Source of the DNA: Saccharomonospora amisosensis
GTDB lineage: Bacteria > Actinomycetota > Actinomycetes > Mycobacteriales > Pseudonocardiaceae
Assembly (NCBI RefSeq): GCF_011761185.1
Contig: NZ_JAAOYM010000001.1
Coordinates: 1,798,001-1,862,000 of the forward strand
Length of the DNA stretch: 64,000 nucleotides
Reading direction: 5' to 3'
In this document: positions 55,336-64,000 of the stretch, in pieces
How positions within the stretch are numbered: the stretch's first letter is position 1
Layout of the letters: every line of letters begins with the position of its first letter
Program-made: the position numbers and the translations under genes
Notes under the pieces: generated by a model
Databases searched by the model: none
What the model was told of the DNA's origin: nothing
What the model saw: only the letters and a program-made list of their open reading frames with translations

Positions 55336-55502
55336 GGATGGGGTGGTGCGGTGGCGTCGGGGGCTGCCGCACCACCGGAGTTGCCGACCGCATGGCACGG
55401 CCGGGCACCGATCGCGGCGCCGTACCCGGCGAGACTCGGGGATGTCATCACCGTGGTGGGTGTGGCAGTGGATCCGCGAAGCTTGCGACTGCTCGTGTCT
55501 CG

Positions 55503-56156
55503 TCAGTCGCCCGACGATGCCGGGCGGCGCAGCGTGTCTCCGAGGCCGCGCTCCAGCCAGCGGAAGGCGTGCCTGGTCACGGTCACGGCGTCGGGGTACA
55601 CGTCGTCGGGTTTCTCGCCCGCACTGACCCGCCGTCCGATCTCGGCGATCACCACCTGCTGGGCGCCGAGGATCTGGGTCGCCATGAGCTCGGCGGAAAG
55701 TGCGGATGCGCCTTCCTCCACCAGCGCGGTGGCGAGGAGTTGCCGGCTTTGCTCCCGGTACTGCATCTGCCGTACCGCCAGAGCCGGGGTAGTCCGCACG
55801 AGCCGTTGGATACGTGGGATGTCGGGATGATCGGTCAGCCCGGTCATGGGTTGGCGCTCGGCCAGTGCCGTGAGCAGGTACTCGCGAATCGCAGCATGTG
55901 GTGTTTGCCCTGGTGGCCGTTCGCGGACGACCGTGGCGGGCTCGGTGATGTGGTGTTTGCCTGACCCCAGGACCAGATCTTCCTTGACTTCGAAGTAGTT
56001 GAAGACCGTCTTCTTGGAGACCTGCGCGGCCGCGGCGATCTCCGCGACCTGCACGTTGTCGAAGCCACGCTCCTCGAACAGGTCGAGCGCGACGGTCGCC
56101 AGCAGGCGGCGGGTGGTGACCTTCTTGCGCTCGCGCAGGCCCCGCTGCTCAACCAT
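55503..56156 (-). CDS. TetR/AcrR family transcriptional regulator
   Basis: A 217-residue repressor: GLRERKKVTTRRLLATVALD, ERGFDNVQVAEIAAAAQVSK and KTVFNYFEVKEDLVLG are the standard TetR DNA-binding domain. The C-terminal part has the ligand pocket. It is divergent from the ABC exporter pair by 77 bp and almost certainly controls it. Confidence 0.9.
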   Translation of the reverse strand: MVEQRGLRERKKVTTRRLLATVALDLFEERGFDNVQVAEIAAAAQVSKKTVFNYFEVKEDLVLGSGKHHITEPATVVRERPPGQTPHAAIREYLLTALAERQPMTGLTDHPDIPRIQRLVRTTPALAVRQMQYREQSRQLLATALVEEGASALSAELMATQILGAQQVVIAEIGRRVSAGEKPDDVYPDAVTVTRHAFRWLERGLGDTLRRPASSGD

Positions 56157-56233
56157 GGGCGAAGCCTACCAGGTAGAAAAATATATCAAGAGAAAATTTA
56201 CACCCAGTATAAAACCCTGCTACGTTCGCTCGT
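56157..56233. promoter_or_regulatory. Divergent TetR / ABC-exporter promoter region
   Basis: An AT-rich 77-bp region in a G+C-rich genome. TTTACA and TACGTT, 18 bp apart, could be -35 and -10 boxes for the rightward exporter; TTGATA could serve leftward. Both starts are close to the promoters, so short or leaderless transcripts are likely. The TetR site is probably in the AT-rich centre. Confidence 0.45.
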
Positions 56234-58003
56234 ATGAGTTCGCCGAGCGGCTCCGCGCCGTCGTTAGCCCTCCTGCCCTGGCTTCGTTCGAGGCTGCGCC
56301 CTCACCACGTGACCATCATTGGCACGGCCGCTCTCCAGCTGGTGCAGGCGTTGGGCATGCTGTATCTGCCAACGCTCAATGCCGACATCGTCGACCACGG
56401 TGTGGTCACCGGCGACATCGGCCACGTGCTCGGCCGCGGCGGTCTGATGCTTGCCGCGACCCTGGCGCAGGTGGCGTGTGCAGCGGGCGCGACGTATCTG
56501 GGAGCGCGGGTGGCGATGGGGCTGGGCGGTGATCTACGCGCGGCACTGTTCGCCAAGGCGGAGACCTTCTCCGTCCGGGAGGTGCACCACTTCGGCGCGG
56601 CATCGCTGCTGACCCGCTCCACCAACGACGTGCAGCAGGTGCAGCTGCTGGTGTTCACGACGCTGGCCATGCTGCTGCCCGCCCCGTTCATGGCGGCGGG
56701 TGGGATCGCGCTGGCCGCGCAGCAGGACGTGCCGCTGTCCGTAGTTGTCGTCGTCGCGATCCCGGTCGCGGTGGCGGTGATCGGGTTGTTGATCCGCCGG
56801 ATTGTTCCGCTGTCGCGGATCATGCAGGGCTACCTCGACGCCGTCAACCGGGTGATGCGTGAGCAGATCATCGGTATCAGGGTGATCCGGGCGTTCGTGC
56901 GCGACGTCCACGAGCAGCGCCGGTTCGCGGCCGCCAGCACCGATCTGATGGAGGTCGGTATCCGGATGGGGCGGCTGCAGGCGTACTTCGGCGCTACGTC
57001 GATGCTCATCGCCAACCTCGCCGCCGTCGCCGTGGTGGCGGTCGGCGGTCCCCGCATCGTCGATGGTGGGCTGCGGGTCGGGTCGCTGATCGCGTTCCTG
57101 AACTACCTGAGCCTGATCCTGGGCGCCGTCATGATGGGCATGAGTGTGTTCATGATGGTGCCGCGCGCGAAGGTCAGCGCCGGGCGGATCGATGAGGTGC
57201 TCGGCACCGGCCCGAGCCTGGCCGAGCCCACAGTGCCGGTCTCGCCGGCCGCGCTACGTGGCAACCTGGACCTCGCGGAGGTCACGTTCGGCTACCCCGG
57301 GGCTGAGGAGCCCGTCGTGCGTGGCGTTGACCTGATCGCCCGGCCCGGCCAGACCACAGCGATCATCGGGCTTACCGGTAGCGGCAAGACCACGCTGATC
57401 AATCTGGCCGCCCGGTTGCTGGACGTAGACAGTGGCGCGGTGACTGTCGATGGAGTTGATGTCCGGAGGATGGATCGCCGCACCTTGACGGCTACGGTCG
57501 GCCTGGTTTCGCAGCGGGCTTACTTGTTCTCCGGGACGATCGCGGACAATCTCCGTTACGGCGACCCCGGCGCGAGTGACGACGAGTTGTGGCACGCGCT
57601 GGATGTCGCGCAGGCCGCCGAATTCGTGCGCGCCATGCCCCAGGGGCTCGGTACGAGGGTCGGCCAGGGCGGCAGCACGGTCTCCGGCGGCCAACGGCAG
57701 CGCCTGGCGATTGCCAGGGTGCTGCTCGCCAGGCCGCGGATCTACCTGTTCGACGACGCGTTCGCCGCGCTCGACAACGCTACCGACGCGGCGTTGCGTG
57801 CCGCTCTGGACCGTGAGGTCGGCGACGCCAGCAGGGTGGTCGTGGCCCAACGGGTGTCCACCATCCGTAATGCCGAACGCATCGTGGTGCTCGATGCCGG
57901 CCGGATCGAAGCCGTAGGCACACACGAGGAACTGCTCACCAGCAGCGGCACCTACGCCCAGATCGTCCGATCGCAACTCGCCGCCAGGGAGGCCATCGCA
58001 TGA
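56234..58003 (+). CDS. ABC exporter half-transporter (permease-ATPase), first subunit
   Basis: A 589-residue type IV ABC exporter: six membrane helices in residues 1-310 followed by an ATPase. Walker A GLTGSGKTTLINLA, signature VSGGQRQRLAIARVLL, Walker B IYLFDDAFAALDN, where the usual catalytic Glu is Asp-Ala (DDAFAALD). That change suggests a degenerate site in this half, as in heterodimeric exporters of the TM287/288 or Rv1348/1349 kind. It overlaps the second subunit by 4 nt. Likely drug, lipid or siderophore transport. Confidence 0.9.
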   Translation: MSSPSGSAPSLALLPWLRSRLRPHHVTIIGTAALQLVQALGMLYLPTLNADIVDHGVVTGDIGHVLGRGGLMLAATLAQVACAAGATYLGARVAMGLGGDLRAALFAKAETFSVREVHHFGAASLLTRSTNDVQQVQLLVFTTLAMLLPAPFMAAGGIALAAQQDVPLSVVVVVAIPVAVAVIGLLIRRIVPLSRIMQGYLDAVNRVMREQIIGIRVIRAFVRDVHEQRRFAAASTDLMEVGIRMGRLQAYFGATSMLIANLAAVAVVAVGGPRIVDGGLRVGSLIAFLNYLSLILGAVMMGMSVFMMVPRAKVSAGRIDEVLGTGPSLAEPTVPVSPAALRGNLDLAEVTFGYPGAEEPVVRGVDLIARPGQTTAIIGLTGSGKTTLINLAARLLDVDSGAVTVDGVDVRRMDRRTLTATVGLVSQRAYLFSGTIADNLRYGDPGASDDELWHALDVAQAAEFVRAMPQGLGTRVGQGGSTVSGGQRQRLAIARVLLARPRIYLFDDAFAALDNATDAALRAALDREVGDASRVVVAQRVSTIRNAERIVVLDAGRIEAVGTHEELLTSSGTYAQIVRSQLAAREAIA

Positions 58004-59790
58004 CGTCCCCTCAGCCGACCCTCGATCGGCCGGCCAGCGTGTCCCGGACCGCGTCGCGGTTGGTACGCCAGATGCGTCCGGACCGGGTCCGGCTAGGACT
58101 GATCGTGGCGCTCGCCGTGGTCGGCATGGGCGCGATGGTCACCACGCCGGCACTGCTCGGTGCCGCTACGGATACGGTCATCACCGGAATCCGTCGCGGG
58201 AAGGTCGACTTTGGTGCGGTGGCGACGCTTCTGGTGTTCACCGGAGCGCTGGCCGCGCTGTCCTGGCTGTGCACGGTGACGCAGGGGCGGCTGATCGCCA
58301 CAGTGGTGCAGCGCTTGGCTTTCCGGCTCCGTGAACGTACCGACACGATTCTCGCGCGACTTCCGCTGAGCTACTTCGATACCAGGCCCCGCGGTGACAT
58401 ACTGTCGCGGGCCACCAACGACATCGACAACCTCGCACAAACCGTCCAGCAGCTGGCCAACCGCCTGCTGTCCTCGTTGTTCCTGTTCGTCGGGTCGCTG
58501 GTGATGATGCTGCGGATCTCGTGGCTGCTGGCCGCGATCGCGGTGGCGACGCTCCCGGTGGTCCTGTGGACGACCCGGGCCATCGCGCGACGCAGCCGGC
58601 CTCAGTTCGCGCGGCAGTGGGCGGCAACCGGAGCGTTGAACGGTCACCTCGAAGAGGTCTATTCCGGACACTCGCTTGTCACCGCGTTCGGCCGGTGGCC
58701 ACAAGCCAAGACCACCTTCAACGCCCACAACGACGACCTACGCGCGACCAGCATCAGGGCGCAGTTCTACTCCGGGCTCATCGCGCCCGCCATGACCTTC
58801 CTCGGAAATCTCAACTACGTACTCGTAGCTGTCGTTGGTGGGCTGCGAGTTGCCACCAGTTCGCTGTCCATCGGGGACATGCAGGCGTTCATCCAGTACG
58901 TCATGCAACTCAATCAGCCGATCACGACAATCGCCTCGCTGGCAGGCCAGATCCAGTCCGCGTTCGCCTCCGCCGAACGGGTCTTCGACCTGCACGATGC
59001 CGAGCCGCAACGGCCGGATCCGGTTCGCTCGCAGCGGCCCGCCACCGTCACCGGTGCGGTGGAGTTCAGCGGGGTGTCCTTTCGCTACCGCAAGGACACC
59101 CCGCTGATCGAGAACCTGTCCTTGAGCGTGCGTCCAGGACGGACGGTCGCGATCGTCGGCCCCACCGGGGCAGGCAAGACTACGCTGGTGAACCTGCTGT
59201 TGCGGTTCTACGAACTTGACGCCGGGACCATCACCGTCGACGGCGTGGACATCACCGCCATGTCCCGCGACGATCTCCGGACACGCATCGGGATGGTGCT
59301 GCAGGACACGTGGCTTTGCGGCGGCACCATCGCCGACAACATCGCCTACGGGCGGCCGGGCGCTAGCCGCGAGGAGATCGTCGCGGCCGCGAGCGCCGTG
59401 CACGCGGACCATCTGATTCGCACCATGCCCGACGGTTACGACACGGTGATCGACGACGAAGGTGACAGCCTGTCAGCCGGCGAGCGCCAGCTGATCACGA
59501 TCGCCCGCGCATTTCTCATCGATCCCGCGATCCTCGTACTCGACGAAGCGACAAGCTCGGTGGACACCCGCACCGAAATGCTCGTCCAGCAGGGCATGAC
59601 CGCCCTGCGTCGCGGCCGCACAAGCTTCGTGATCGCCCACCGCCTTTCCACCATCAGCGATGCCGACGTCATCCTCGTTATGCACGACGGTCGCATCGTC
59701 GAGCAAGGTGATCATCATGAGCTGCTCGCCGCCGACGGTGCCTACACACGGCTCTACCGTGCCCAGTCCGCGGTGAGCCCTGCCGGCTGA
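58000..59790 (+). CDS. ABC exporter half-transporter, second subunit
   Basis: A 596-residue permease-ATPase with six N-terminal helices. Walker A GPTGAGKTTLVNLL, Walker B ILVLDEATSSVDT with an intact catalytic Glu, and H-loop VIAHRLSTISDAD. The signature LSAGERQLITIARAF has Ala in place of the usual second Gly (LSGGQ). The coupled start with the first subunit indicates a heterodimer in which one ATP site is canonical. Controlled by the divergent TetR. Confidence 0.92.
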   Translation: MTSPQPTLDRPASVSRTASRLVRQMRPDRVRLGLIVALAVVGMGAMVTTPALLGAATDTVITGIRRGKVDFGAVATLLVFTGALAALSWLCTVTQGRLIATVVQRLAFRLRERTDTILARLPLSYFDTRPRGDILSRATNDIDNLAQTVQQLANRLLSSLFLFVGSLVMMLRISWLLAAIAVATLPVVLWTTRAIARRSRPQFARQWAATGALNGHLEEVYSGHSLVTAFGRWPQAKTTFNAHNDDLRATSIRAQFYSGLIAPAMTFLGNLNYVLVAVVGGLRVATSSLSIGDMQAFIQYVMQLNQPITTIASLAGQIQSAFASAERVFDLHDAEPQRPDPVRSQRPATVTGAVEFSGVSFRYRKDTPLIENLSLSVRPGRTVAIVGPTGAGKTTLVNLLLRFYELDAGTITVDGVDITAMSRDDLRTRIGMVLQDTWLCGGTIADNIAYGRPGASREEIVAAASAVHADHLIRTMPDGYDTVIDDEGDSLSAGERQLITIARAFLIDPAILVLDEATSSVDTRTEMLVQQGMTALRRGRTSFVIAHRLSTISDADVILVMHDGRIVEQGDHHELLAADGAYTRLYRAQSAVSPAG

Positions 59791-59983
59791 AGGCGAGGAG
59801 TCGTGGCCGGCCACCGGTGCGGGGTTTGCGCCGATCCAACCCCACGTCCGCCGGCCCGTGCACCGCAGCTCACGTACGCGGGGTGGGGGACCGTGGGCAA
59901 CGCGGCGGCCGGTGGTCGTAGCGAACCCGCGCTCCCGGCTGACGCATGTGCGCCCGCGCCGCTGGCCTGGCATGAAGCACCGG

Positions 59984-60345
59984 CTACGCGAGCGGCCAGC
60001 GAGCCTTCCGAGTGGCTGTCGGAGACGAGTGGTCGGGGGCAGCGAGGTGGGCGCGGACGTCGGCGGTGTTGATCTCCTCGATCTGACTGATGTCGTGGTC
60101 GGTGAGGATGGTCAGGGCGAGTCGCCAGTGGTGGAGTGCTTCTTCGGGGCGGTCGAGGGTGCGGTGTGTGGCGGCGATCGCGGCGTGTGCGCGGGCCAGG
60201 TCCGTGGGTTGGTCCAGGGCGGTGGCCTGTTCGTGATGGGTGAGTGCATCGAGGTGGTCGCCGGTGGCTTGGCGGGTGAGGCCGAGCCCGAGCACGGCTT
60301 CGAGTTGGCCGTTGCGGTCGCCGCTGGTACGCGTGCGGTCGAGGA
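59984..60345 (-). pseudogene. TPR-repeat regulator fragment (SARP/AfsR-like C-terminus)
   Basis: Residues such as GQLEAVLGLGLTRQATGDHL, HEQATALDQPTDLARAHAAI and RTLDRPEEALHHWRLALTIL are tetratricopeptide repeats of the kind at the C-terminus of AfsR-type or NB-ARC regulators. Only about 120 codons remain and the upstream part of the gene is not recognisable. It lies next to the tRNA-Leu gene. Confidence 0.5.
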
Positions 60346-60609
60346 CGCTTGCCGAGCACCGAGGCGTACCCGGCCTCGGTCAGCGCACTCGGTTGCCGTC
60401 CTGCACCAGATCTTCGCCAAGGTCATCGCGGGCCAAGAGGACGCCGCTCGCGACCGGATCGGCCGAGCCCTCGGTCTCCAGTCAGGCGAGGGCCGGTCCA
60501 CACATGGTCCACAGACACCGGGCGACGACGGCCACAGCGAGACACCACAAGATCGGCCCCTCACCGTGTTGTTCCTGGTGCGGGGCCGTTTCTGCGTGGT
60601 GTGGGAGGG

Positions 60610-60683
60610 TGCCCCCGGTGCGACTCGAACGCACACTGGACGGATTTTGAGTCCGCTGCCTCTGCCGATTGGGCTACGGGGGC
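60610..60683 (-). tRNA. tRNA-Leu (anticodon CAA), short variable loop
   Basis: The 74-nt leftward RNA folds as a cloverleaf: acceptor GCCCCCG/CGGGGGC, D arm GCC/GGC, anticodon stem GCGGA/TCCGT with loop CTCAAAA (anticodon CAA), T arm GTGCG-TTCGAGT-CGCAC, discriminator A. CCA is not encoded. The variable loop is only 5 nt, unlike normal long-armed tRNA-Leu. Actinomycetes are known to carry such a gene near pdtaR, usually annotated as tRNA-Leu(CAA). Confidence 0.9.
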
Positions 60684-60877
60684 CGTAGATCGACACTTTA
60701 CTCGGCGTGCACCAGCCTCTAACATTCGGGGCGTCGCGGGCGGGCTGCCCGGCTGGGTTTCTGTGTGCTTACCTTACGTGGCGAACGCCATCCTCTACGA
60801 TGCCGCGTTTACCGGTAGCCTCTCGGTAGCGGCATGCCGCGTCCCCAACCCGCCGAATCGCCTTCAGGAGGACCCCG

Positions 60878-61492
60878 GTGACCGAAACGGCTACCGAGGC
60901 CAACGGTGTCGTCACCGAACCGCAGCGTCGCGTACTCGTCGCAGAGGACGAGGCCCTGATCCGGCTCGATCTCGTGGAGATGCTTCGCGAGGAGGGCTAC
61001 GAGGTGGTCGGCGAGGCCGGTGACGGTGAGGAAGCCATCAAGCTCGCGGGTGACCTCAAGCCCGACCTCGTCATTCTCGACGTCAAGATGCCCAAGCTCG
61101 ACGGGATCGAGGCCGCGGCCAAGATCACCGGCGACCGCATCGCCCCCGTCGTGATCCTTACCGCCTTCAGCCAGCGTGACCTCATCGAGCGCGCCCGCGA
61201 GGCAGGGACCATGGCTTACCTGGTGAAGCCGTTCGCCAAGCGCGACCTGGTGCCCGCCATCGAGCTCGCGGTGAGCCGGTTCGCCGAGTTGCAGGCGCTG
61301 GAGTCCGAGGTCGCCGGCCTCACCGACCGCCTGGAGACCCGCAAGCTCATCGACCGCGCCAAAGGCCTGCTGATGACCAATCAGGGCCTGACCGAGCCCG
61401 ACGCGTTCCGCTGGATCCAGCGCGCCGCCATGGACCGCAGGACCACGATGAAGGCGGTTGCCGAGGCCGTGATCGACAACATCGGCAAGTAG
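60878..61492 (+). CDS. pdtaR: ANTAR-domain response regulator PdtaR
   Basis: A 204-residue two-domain protein. The receiver has VAEDEALIRLDLVEML, phospho-acceptor Asp68 in LVILDVKMPKLDG, VILTAFS and LVKPF. A coiled linker (ALESEVAGLTDRLETRK) leads to the ANTAR RNA-binding domain (DRAKGLLMTNQGLTEPDAFR). It should be phosphorylated by a histidine kinase such as PdtaS and bind paired RNA hairpins to prevent termination. GTG 60878 has AGGAGG upstream. Close homologues occur in most actinobacteria. Confidence 0.93.
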   Translation: MTETATEANGVVTEPQRRVLVAEDEALIRLDLVEMLREEGYEVVGEAGDGEEAIKLAGDLKPDLVILDVKMPKLDGIEAAAKITGDRIAPVVILTAFSQRDLIERAREAGTMAYLVKPFAKRDLVPAIELAVSRFAELQALESEVAGLTDRLETRKLIDRAKGLLMTNQGLTEPDAFRWIQRAAMDRRTTMKAVAEAVIDNIGK

Positions 61493-61508
61493 GTCCCGGT
61501 CCGGCGGT

Positions 61509-63212
61509 TCAGCGATCGACCACCTTGAACGCCGCCTTCCTCGCGGCCTTGGCCACCTTCTTGTCCGGGTGGTGGCGGCCGATGAGCGTCAACGTCTCGT
61601 GCACGCCGGGATGCTCCAGCCGCCACAGCCGCTCGAAGACCTCCTCGGCGTCCGGCGGCACGGATTCGGCAAGGTACTCGGCCAACTCCTCTGGCCGATA
61701 GGCCTCGTCGACACCGGTGAGCGAGTCGGCGAGCAGCCACGCGACGTCGTCCGGCTGCAACTCCAGTTCCGGGGCGGCCCCGACCAGCTCTGCCAGTTCC
61801 TGCTTGGAGTAGGGCCGTAGCGTGGGGTCGACGAGCGCCGCGCGCCAGCCGTCGAGCGCCGCTTCGCCAAGGCGCGCGGCCAGCGCCGTCGCAGCGACCC
61901 GGGTCGACGGTCGTGTCGCGGCCGAAGCGACCTCCAGCAGCTCGAGGGCCGCGGCTCGTGGCTCGCGCGAGGCCAGCCACGGCTCCCATTCCGCTTCCAG
62001 CAGTTCCTCACTGCCTTCCGCTCCCACCGACACCACGTCGGCCGCCGTCATCTCCGATGCTGGAGGCAGCAACGGCACCTCGACACCGGACTGCGACACC
62101 TGCTCCCACATGGCGTGCAGCCCCAGCGGTGTCAGCCGCACGAGCTCACCGTCGTCCTCACCGTCGATCTCGACAGCGCCGAGTTCGGCCAGCCGCCCGT
62201 ACAGCACCGCCGCGGGGTCGCCGTGGTCGCGCACCCACTCCTGCCACACCCCATCGGCCTCGGTCGGCGGCAGGTCGGCCACCGCCGCCTCACGGACCAG
62301 CTCGCTCAGCCCTGCCAAGGGAATTCCCGCCTCGCGCGCGAGGAACAAGGCCATGAAGGAAAGCCCGGCGGCAGAGAACTCCAGCCTGCTGTCGTCGGCC
62401 CGTTCCTGGTCGGTCAGCAGGCTGCGGCCGAGCAGCGAGGCCAGCGCGAACTGCCACAACCGCAGCGCGTCATCGTCGTCGGTCTCGACCCAGCCGTCGA
62501 CCTCCTCGGTGGCGGCCACCATATCGACCCCGACCTCGAGGAACCCGATTTCCTCACCGAGGTCCCACAACTGGGCCAGCTCGGCACGGTCCACCCCGAG
62601 TTCGCCCGCGACCGCGGCGGCGTCGTCGGCGGTCAGGTCCCCGTCGCCGGACAACTCCCTGCCGTCACCGACCCAGGCGGCGAACCGGCGGGCACGGTCG
62701 AGCAGCGGACTGCACCGCGCCGCACGCGCGAGCTCGGGCTCCGGCGGCAGCCGCAGCGGTGGCAGCCGGTCGGGCAGCCCGAACACCTCCCGCAGGTCGA
62801 GTTCGTCCTCCACGCCGTCCAGTTCGGCAAGCTCCGCCTCGGTCAGCTCGTCGTCCAGACTGAACAGTTCGGCGTCGTCCGCGCCCGCGGTCAGCACCGT
62901 GGGGGCCACCTCGTCCACCTCGCCGCGCAGCCCCAGCGCCTGCTCACTGGTAAGCCTGCCGGTGTCGACCGCGAAGTCCAGCAACCCGTACACCGCCAGC
63001 AGCACATCGGGTATCCGCTCGGGTTCGACCTCGTCCGGGCAGATGTCGAGCAGTAGGTCGGCAAGGTCACCTTCCTCGAGCTCGCGAGGGTCGATGACCC
63101 CGAACTCGGTCGACAGCAGCTCCAGCACCGTTTCGGCGGCGCCCGGCTCGCGGCCCGCGGCTCGCGCCCAGCGCCGGAACTCGCCTGCGACCATGGTGTC
63201 CTCGCTCGCCAT
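61509..63212 (-). CDS. Large acidic uncharacterised protein
   Basis: About 567 residues, strongly acidic and Leu/Ala-rich: EFGVIDPRELEEGDLADLLL, FSLDDELTEAELAELDGVED, VETDDDDALRLWQFALASLL. The last third has helical-repeat-like segments (AALELLEVASAATRPSTRVA, ERLWRLEHPGVHETLTLIGR) and ends in a basic helix (HHPDKKVAKAARKAAFK). No catalytic motif. The start may be ATG 63212, GTG 63215, or ATG 63194, which has the best ribosome-binding site. Homologues without known function are found next to pdtaR in actinomycetes. It is convergent with pdtaR, 16 bp apart. Confidence 0.65.
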   Translation of the reverse strand: MASEDTMVAGEFRRWARAAGREPGAAETVLELLSTEFGVIDPRELEEGDLADLLLDICPDEVEPERIPDVLLAVYGLLDFAVDTGRLTSEQALGLRGEVDEVAPTVLTAGADDAELFSLDDELTEAELAELDGVEDELDLREVFGLPDRLPPLRLPPEPELARAARCSPLLDRARRFAAWVGDGRELSGDGDLTADDAAAVAGELGVDRAELAQLWDLGEEIGFLEVGVDMVAATEEVDGWVETDDDDALRLWQFALASLLGRSLLTDQERADDSRLEFSAAGLSFMALFLAREAGIPLAGLSELVREAAVADLPPTEADGVWQEWVRDHGDPAAVLYGRLAELGAVEIDGEDDGELVRLTPLGLHAMWEQVSQSGVEVPLLPPASEMTAADVVSVGAEGSEELLEAEWEPWLASREPRAAALELLEVASAATRPSTRVAATALAARLGEAALDGWRAALVDPTLRPYSKQELAELVGAAPELELQPDDVAWLLADSLTGVDEAYRPEELAEYLAESVPPDAEEVFERLWRLEHPGVHETLTLIGRHHPDKKVAKAARKAAFKVVDR

Positions 63213-63370
63213 CACGCAAGGCTATCGGCCGACTGCGACATGTCGAAGCCGCGGGGCGAACACCAGTCACAACTGTCGGGTGTGACCGCCGCCGTCATAG
63301 CTGTTGGACACCGCCACGGCCAGCGGGTCTGCTTGGGGATGACAGCCCGGCGACGACGAAAGGACCTGAA

Positions 63371-64000
63371 ATGCCTGACCGTGGACCGATGCGAGGAACG
63401 GCCGCGGGTGTGCCGTTCGTGGCACTGCCGCCCGCCGACGACAGGACTGCCGCGCCACTGGTCGTGGCATGGCACCTGATGTCCCCGCCTCGCAGCGAGC
63501 AAGCCATGTCGGCCGCGCTTCCCATGGCGGGCCTGGCCGCCTGGCGGGTGTATCTCGGGTTGCCGATGTCCGGGGAACGCGCACCCGCGGCTGGGGAGGA
63601 GGAGTTCTTCAGACTCGCGGCGCAGGACTACGTGCTCAATGTGGCCGAACCCGTCACCGAGCAAGCAGCGGCGGAGTTCCCGGCCGTGGTCGCCGAACTG
63701 CGGCAGCGGCTCTCGGCGGCGGACACCCCGGTCGGTGTGCTCGGTGGTTCGGCGGGCGCGACGGTGGCGCTGGAGGTCATGGCTCGCCAGGACGTGCCGG
63801 TCGACGCCGCCGCGCTGGTCAGTCCGGTGACACAGCTGGCGCCCGCGGTAGCGGCGAACGAGCGCAACTACGGAGTGACCTATCACTGGAGCGAGCGGTC
63901 GCGCGCGGTCGCGCGGCGATACGACTTCGTGCGCAGAGCCGAGGAGTTGACCGGGCACGTGCTGCTCGTGGTCGGCGAGCGCGACGACATCGCGTTTCGC
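63371..64000 (+). CDS. Alpha/beta hydrolase (partial, runs off the window)
   Basis: ATG 63371, with AAAGGA upstream, opens a frame to the window edge (210 codons seen). PLVVAWHLMSPPRSEQAM is the first strand and oxyanion region, VGVLGGSAGATVALEVMAR carries the nucleophile-elbow Gly-Gly-Ser-Ala-Gly, and HVLLVVGERDDIAF near the end holds the acid Asp. The catalytic His lies beyond the window. Substrate unknown; a serine esterase is likely. Confidence 0.8.
   Translation, partial: MPDRGPMRGTAAGVPFVALPPADDRTAAPLVVAWHLMSPPRSEQAMSAALPMAGLAAWRVYLGLPMSGERAPAAGEEEFFRLAAQDYVLNVAEPVTEQAAAEFPAVVAELRQRLSAADTPVGVLGGSAGATVALEVMARQDVPVDAAALVSPVTQLAPAVAANERNYGVTYHWSERSRAVARRYDFVRRAEELTGHVLLVVGERDDIAFR

Noticed and set aside
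61822-63285. 487-codon Ser-rich rightward open frame
   Set aside because: Antisense of the large acidic protein: its Asp/Glu/Leu codons read as Ser/Arg on the other strand. No ribosome-binding site or domain.

Overview
The window looks like chromosome from a high-G+C filamentous actinomycete, most likely Pseudonocardiaceae (Saccharomonospora/Amycolatopsis-like). The reasons are strong G/C preference at third codon positions, GTG and TTG starts, 4-nt ATGA gene overlaps, a PdtaR-type ANTAR regulator beside a tRNA-Leu(CAA), many TetR/MarR/PadR regulators, and a group 1h high-affinity [NiFe]-hydrogenase operon. The genus is inference.

Layout. (1) 0.6-10.3 kb: a leftward exopolysaccharide operon (wecB, wecC, a MraY/WecA-type sugar-phosphate transferase, a GT4, an epimerase, a heparinase-like protein, a two-domain oxidoreductase). 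Its last gene, asnB, is cut off by transposase debris. (2) 10.7-16.9 kb: an MMPL exporter, FAD monooxygenase, DUF2231 protein, TetR regulator and lipoprotein; the exporter and the monooxygenase unit share a promoter motif. (3) 17-25.2 kb: a leftward hydrogenase operon (interrupted leader gene, hemerythrin, small subunit, large subunit, NifU-like, DUF5947, two small proteins, second hemerythrin). The leader gene is split by an IS110-family element that carries a candidate bridge-RNA region.

(4) 25.7-38.65 kb: an accessory, partly low-G+C region full of mobile-element wreckage. It holds a 435-bp deleted IS5-type element, a decayed group II intron, an intact IS5-type element with a -1 frameshift, a second IS5-type element carrying the 3' half of a group II intron and splitting a deoR-type regulator, and a third deleted IS5-type element next to a ptsI pseudogene. 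Four low-G+C glycan genes (GT4-like, Wzx flippase, GT2, methyltransferase) lie among them. (5) 39.9-42.6 kb: a three-gene cassette of an unknown protein, an EACC1-type protein and a membrane caspase-like protease. This is the best candidate for a poorly described biological-conflict system. (6) 42.6-63.2 kb: a UvrA-like ATPase, small regulator/effector pairs (AraC-VOC, MarR-DUF2269, MarR-YceI), a PadR-ABC-FtsX operon, a TetR-controlled heterodimeric ABC exporter, tRNA-Leu, pdtaR and a large acidic protein. (7) A partial alpha/beta hydrolase runs off the right edge.

All calls come from reading the sequence and remembered family features; no search was run.
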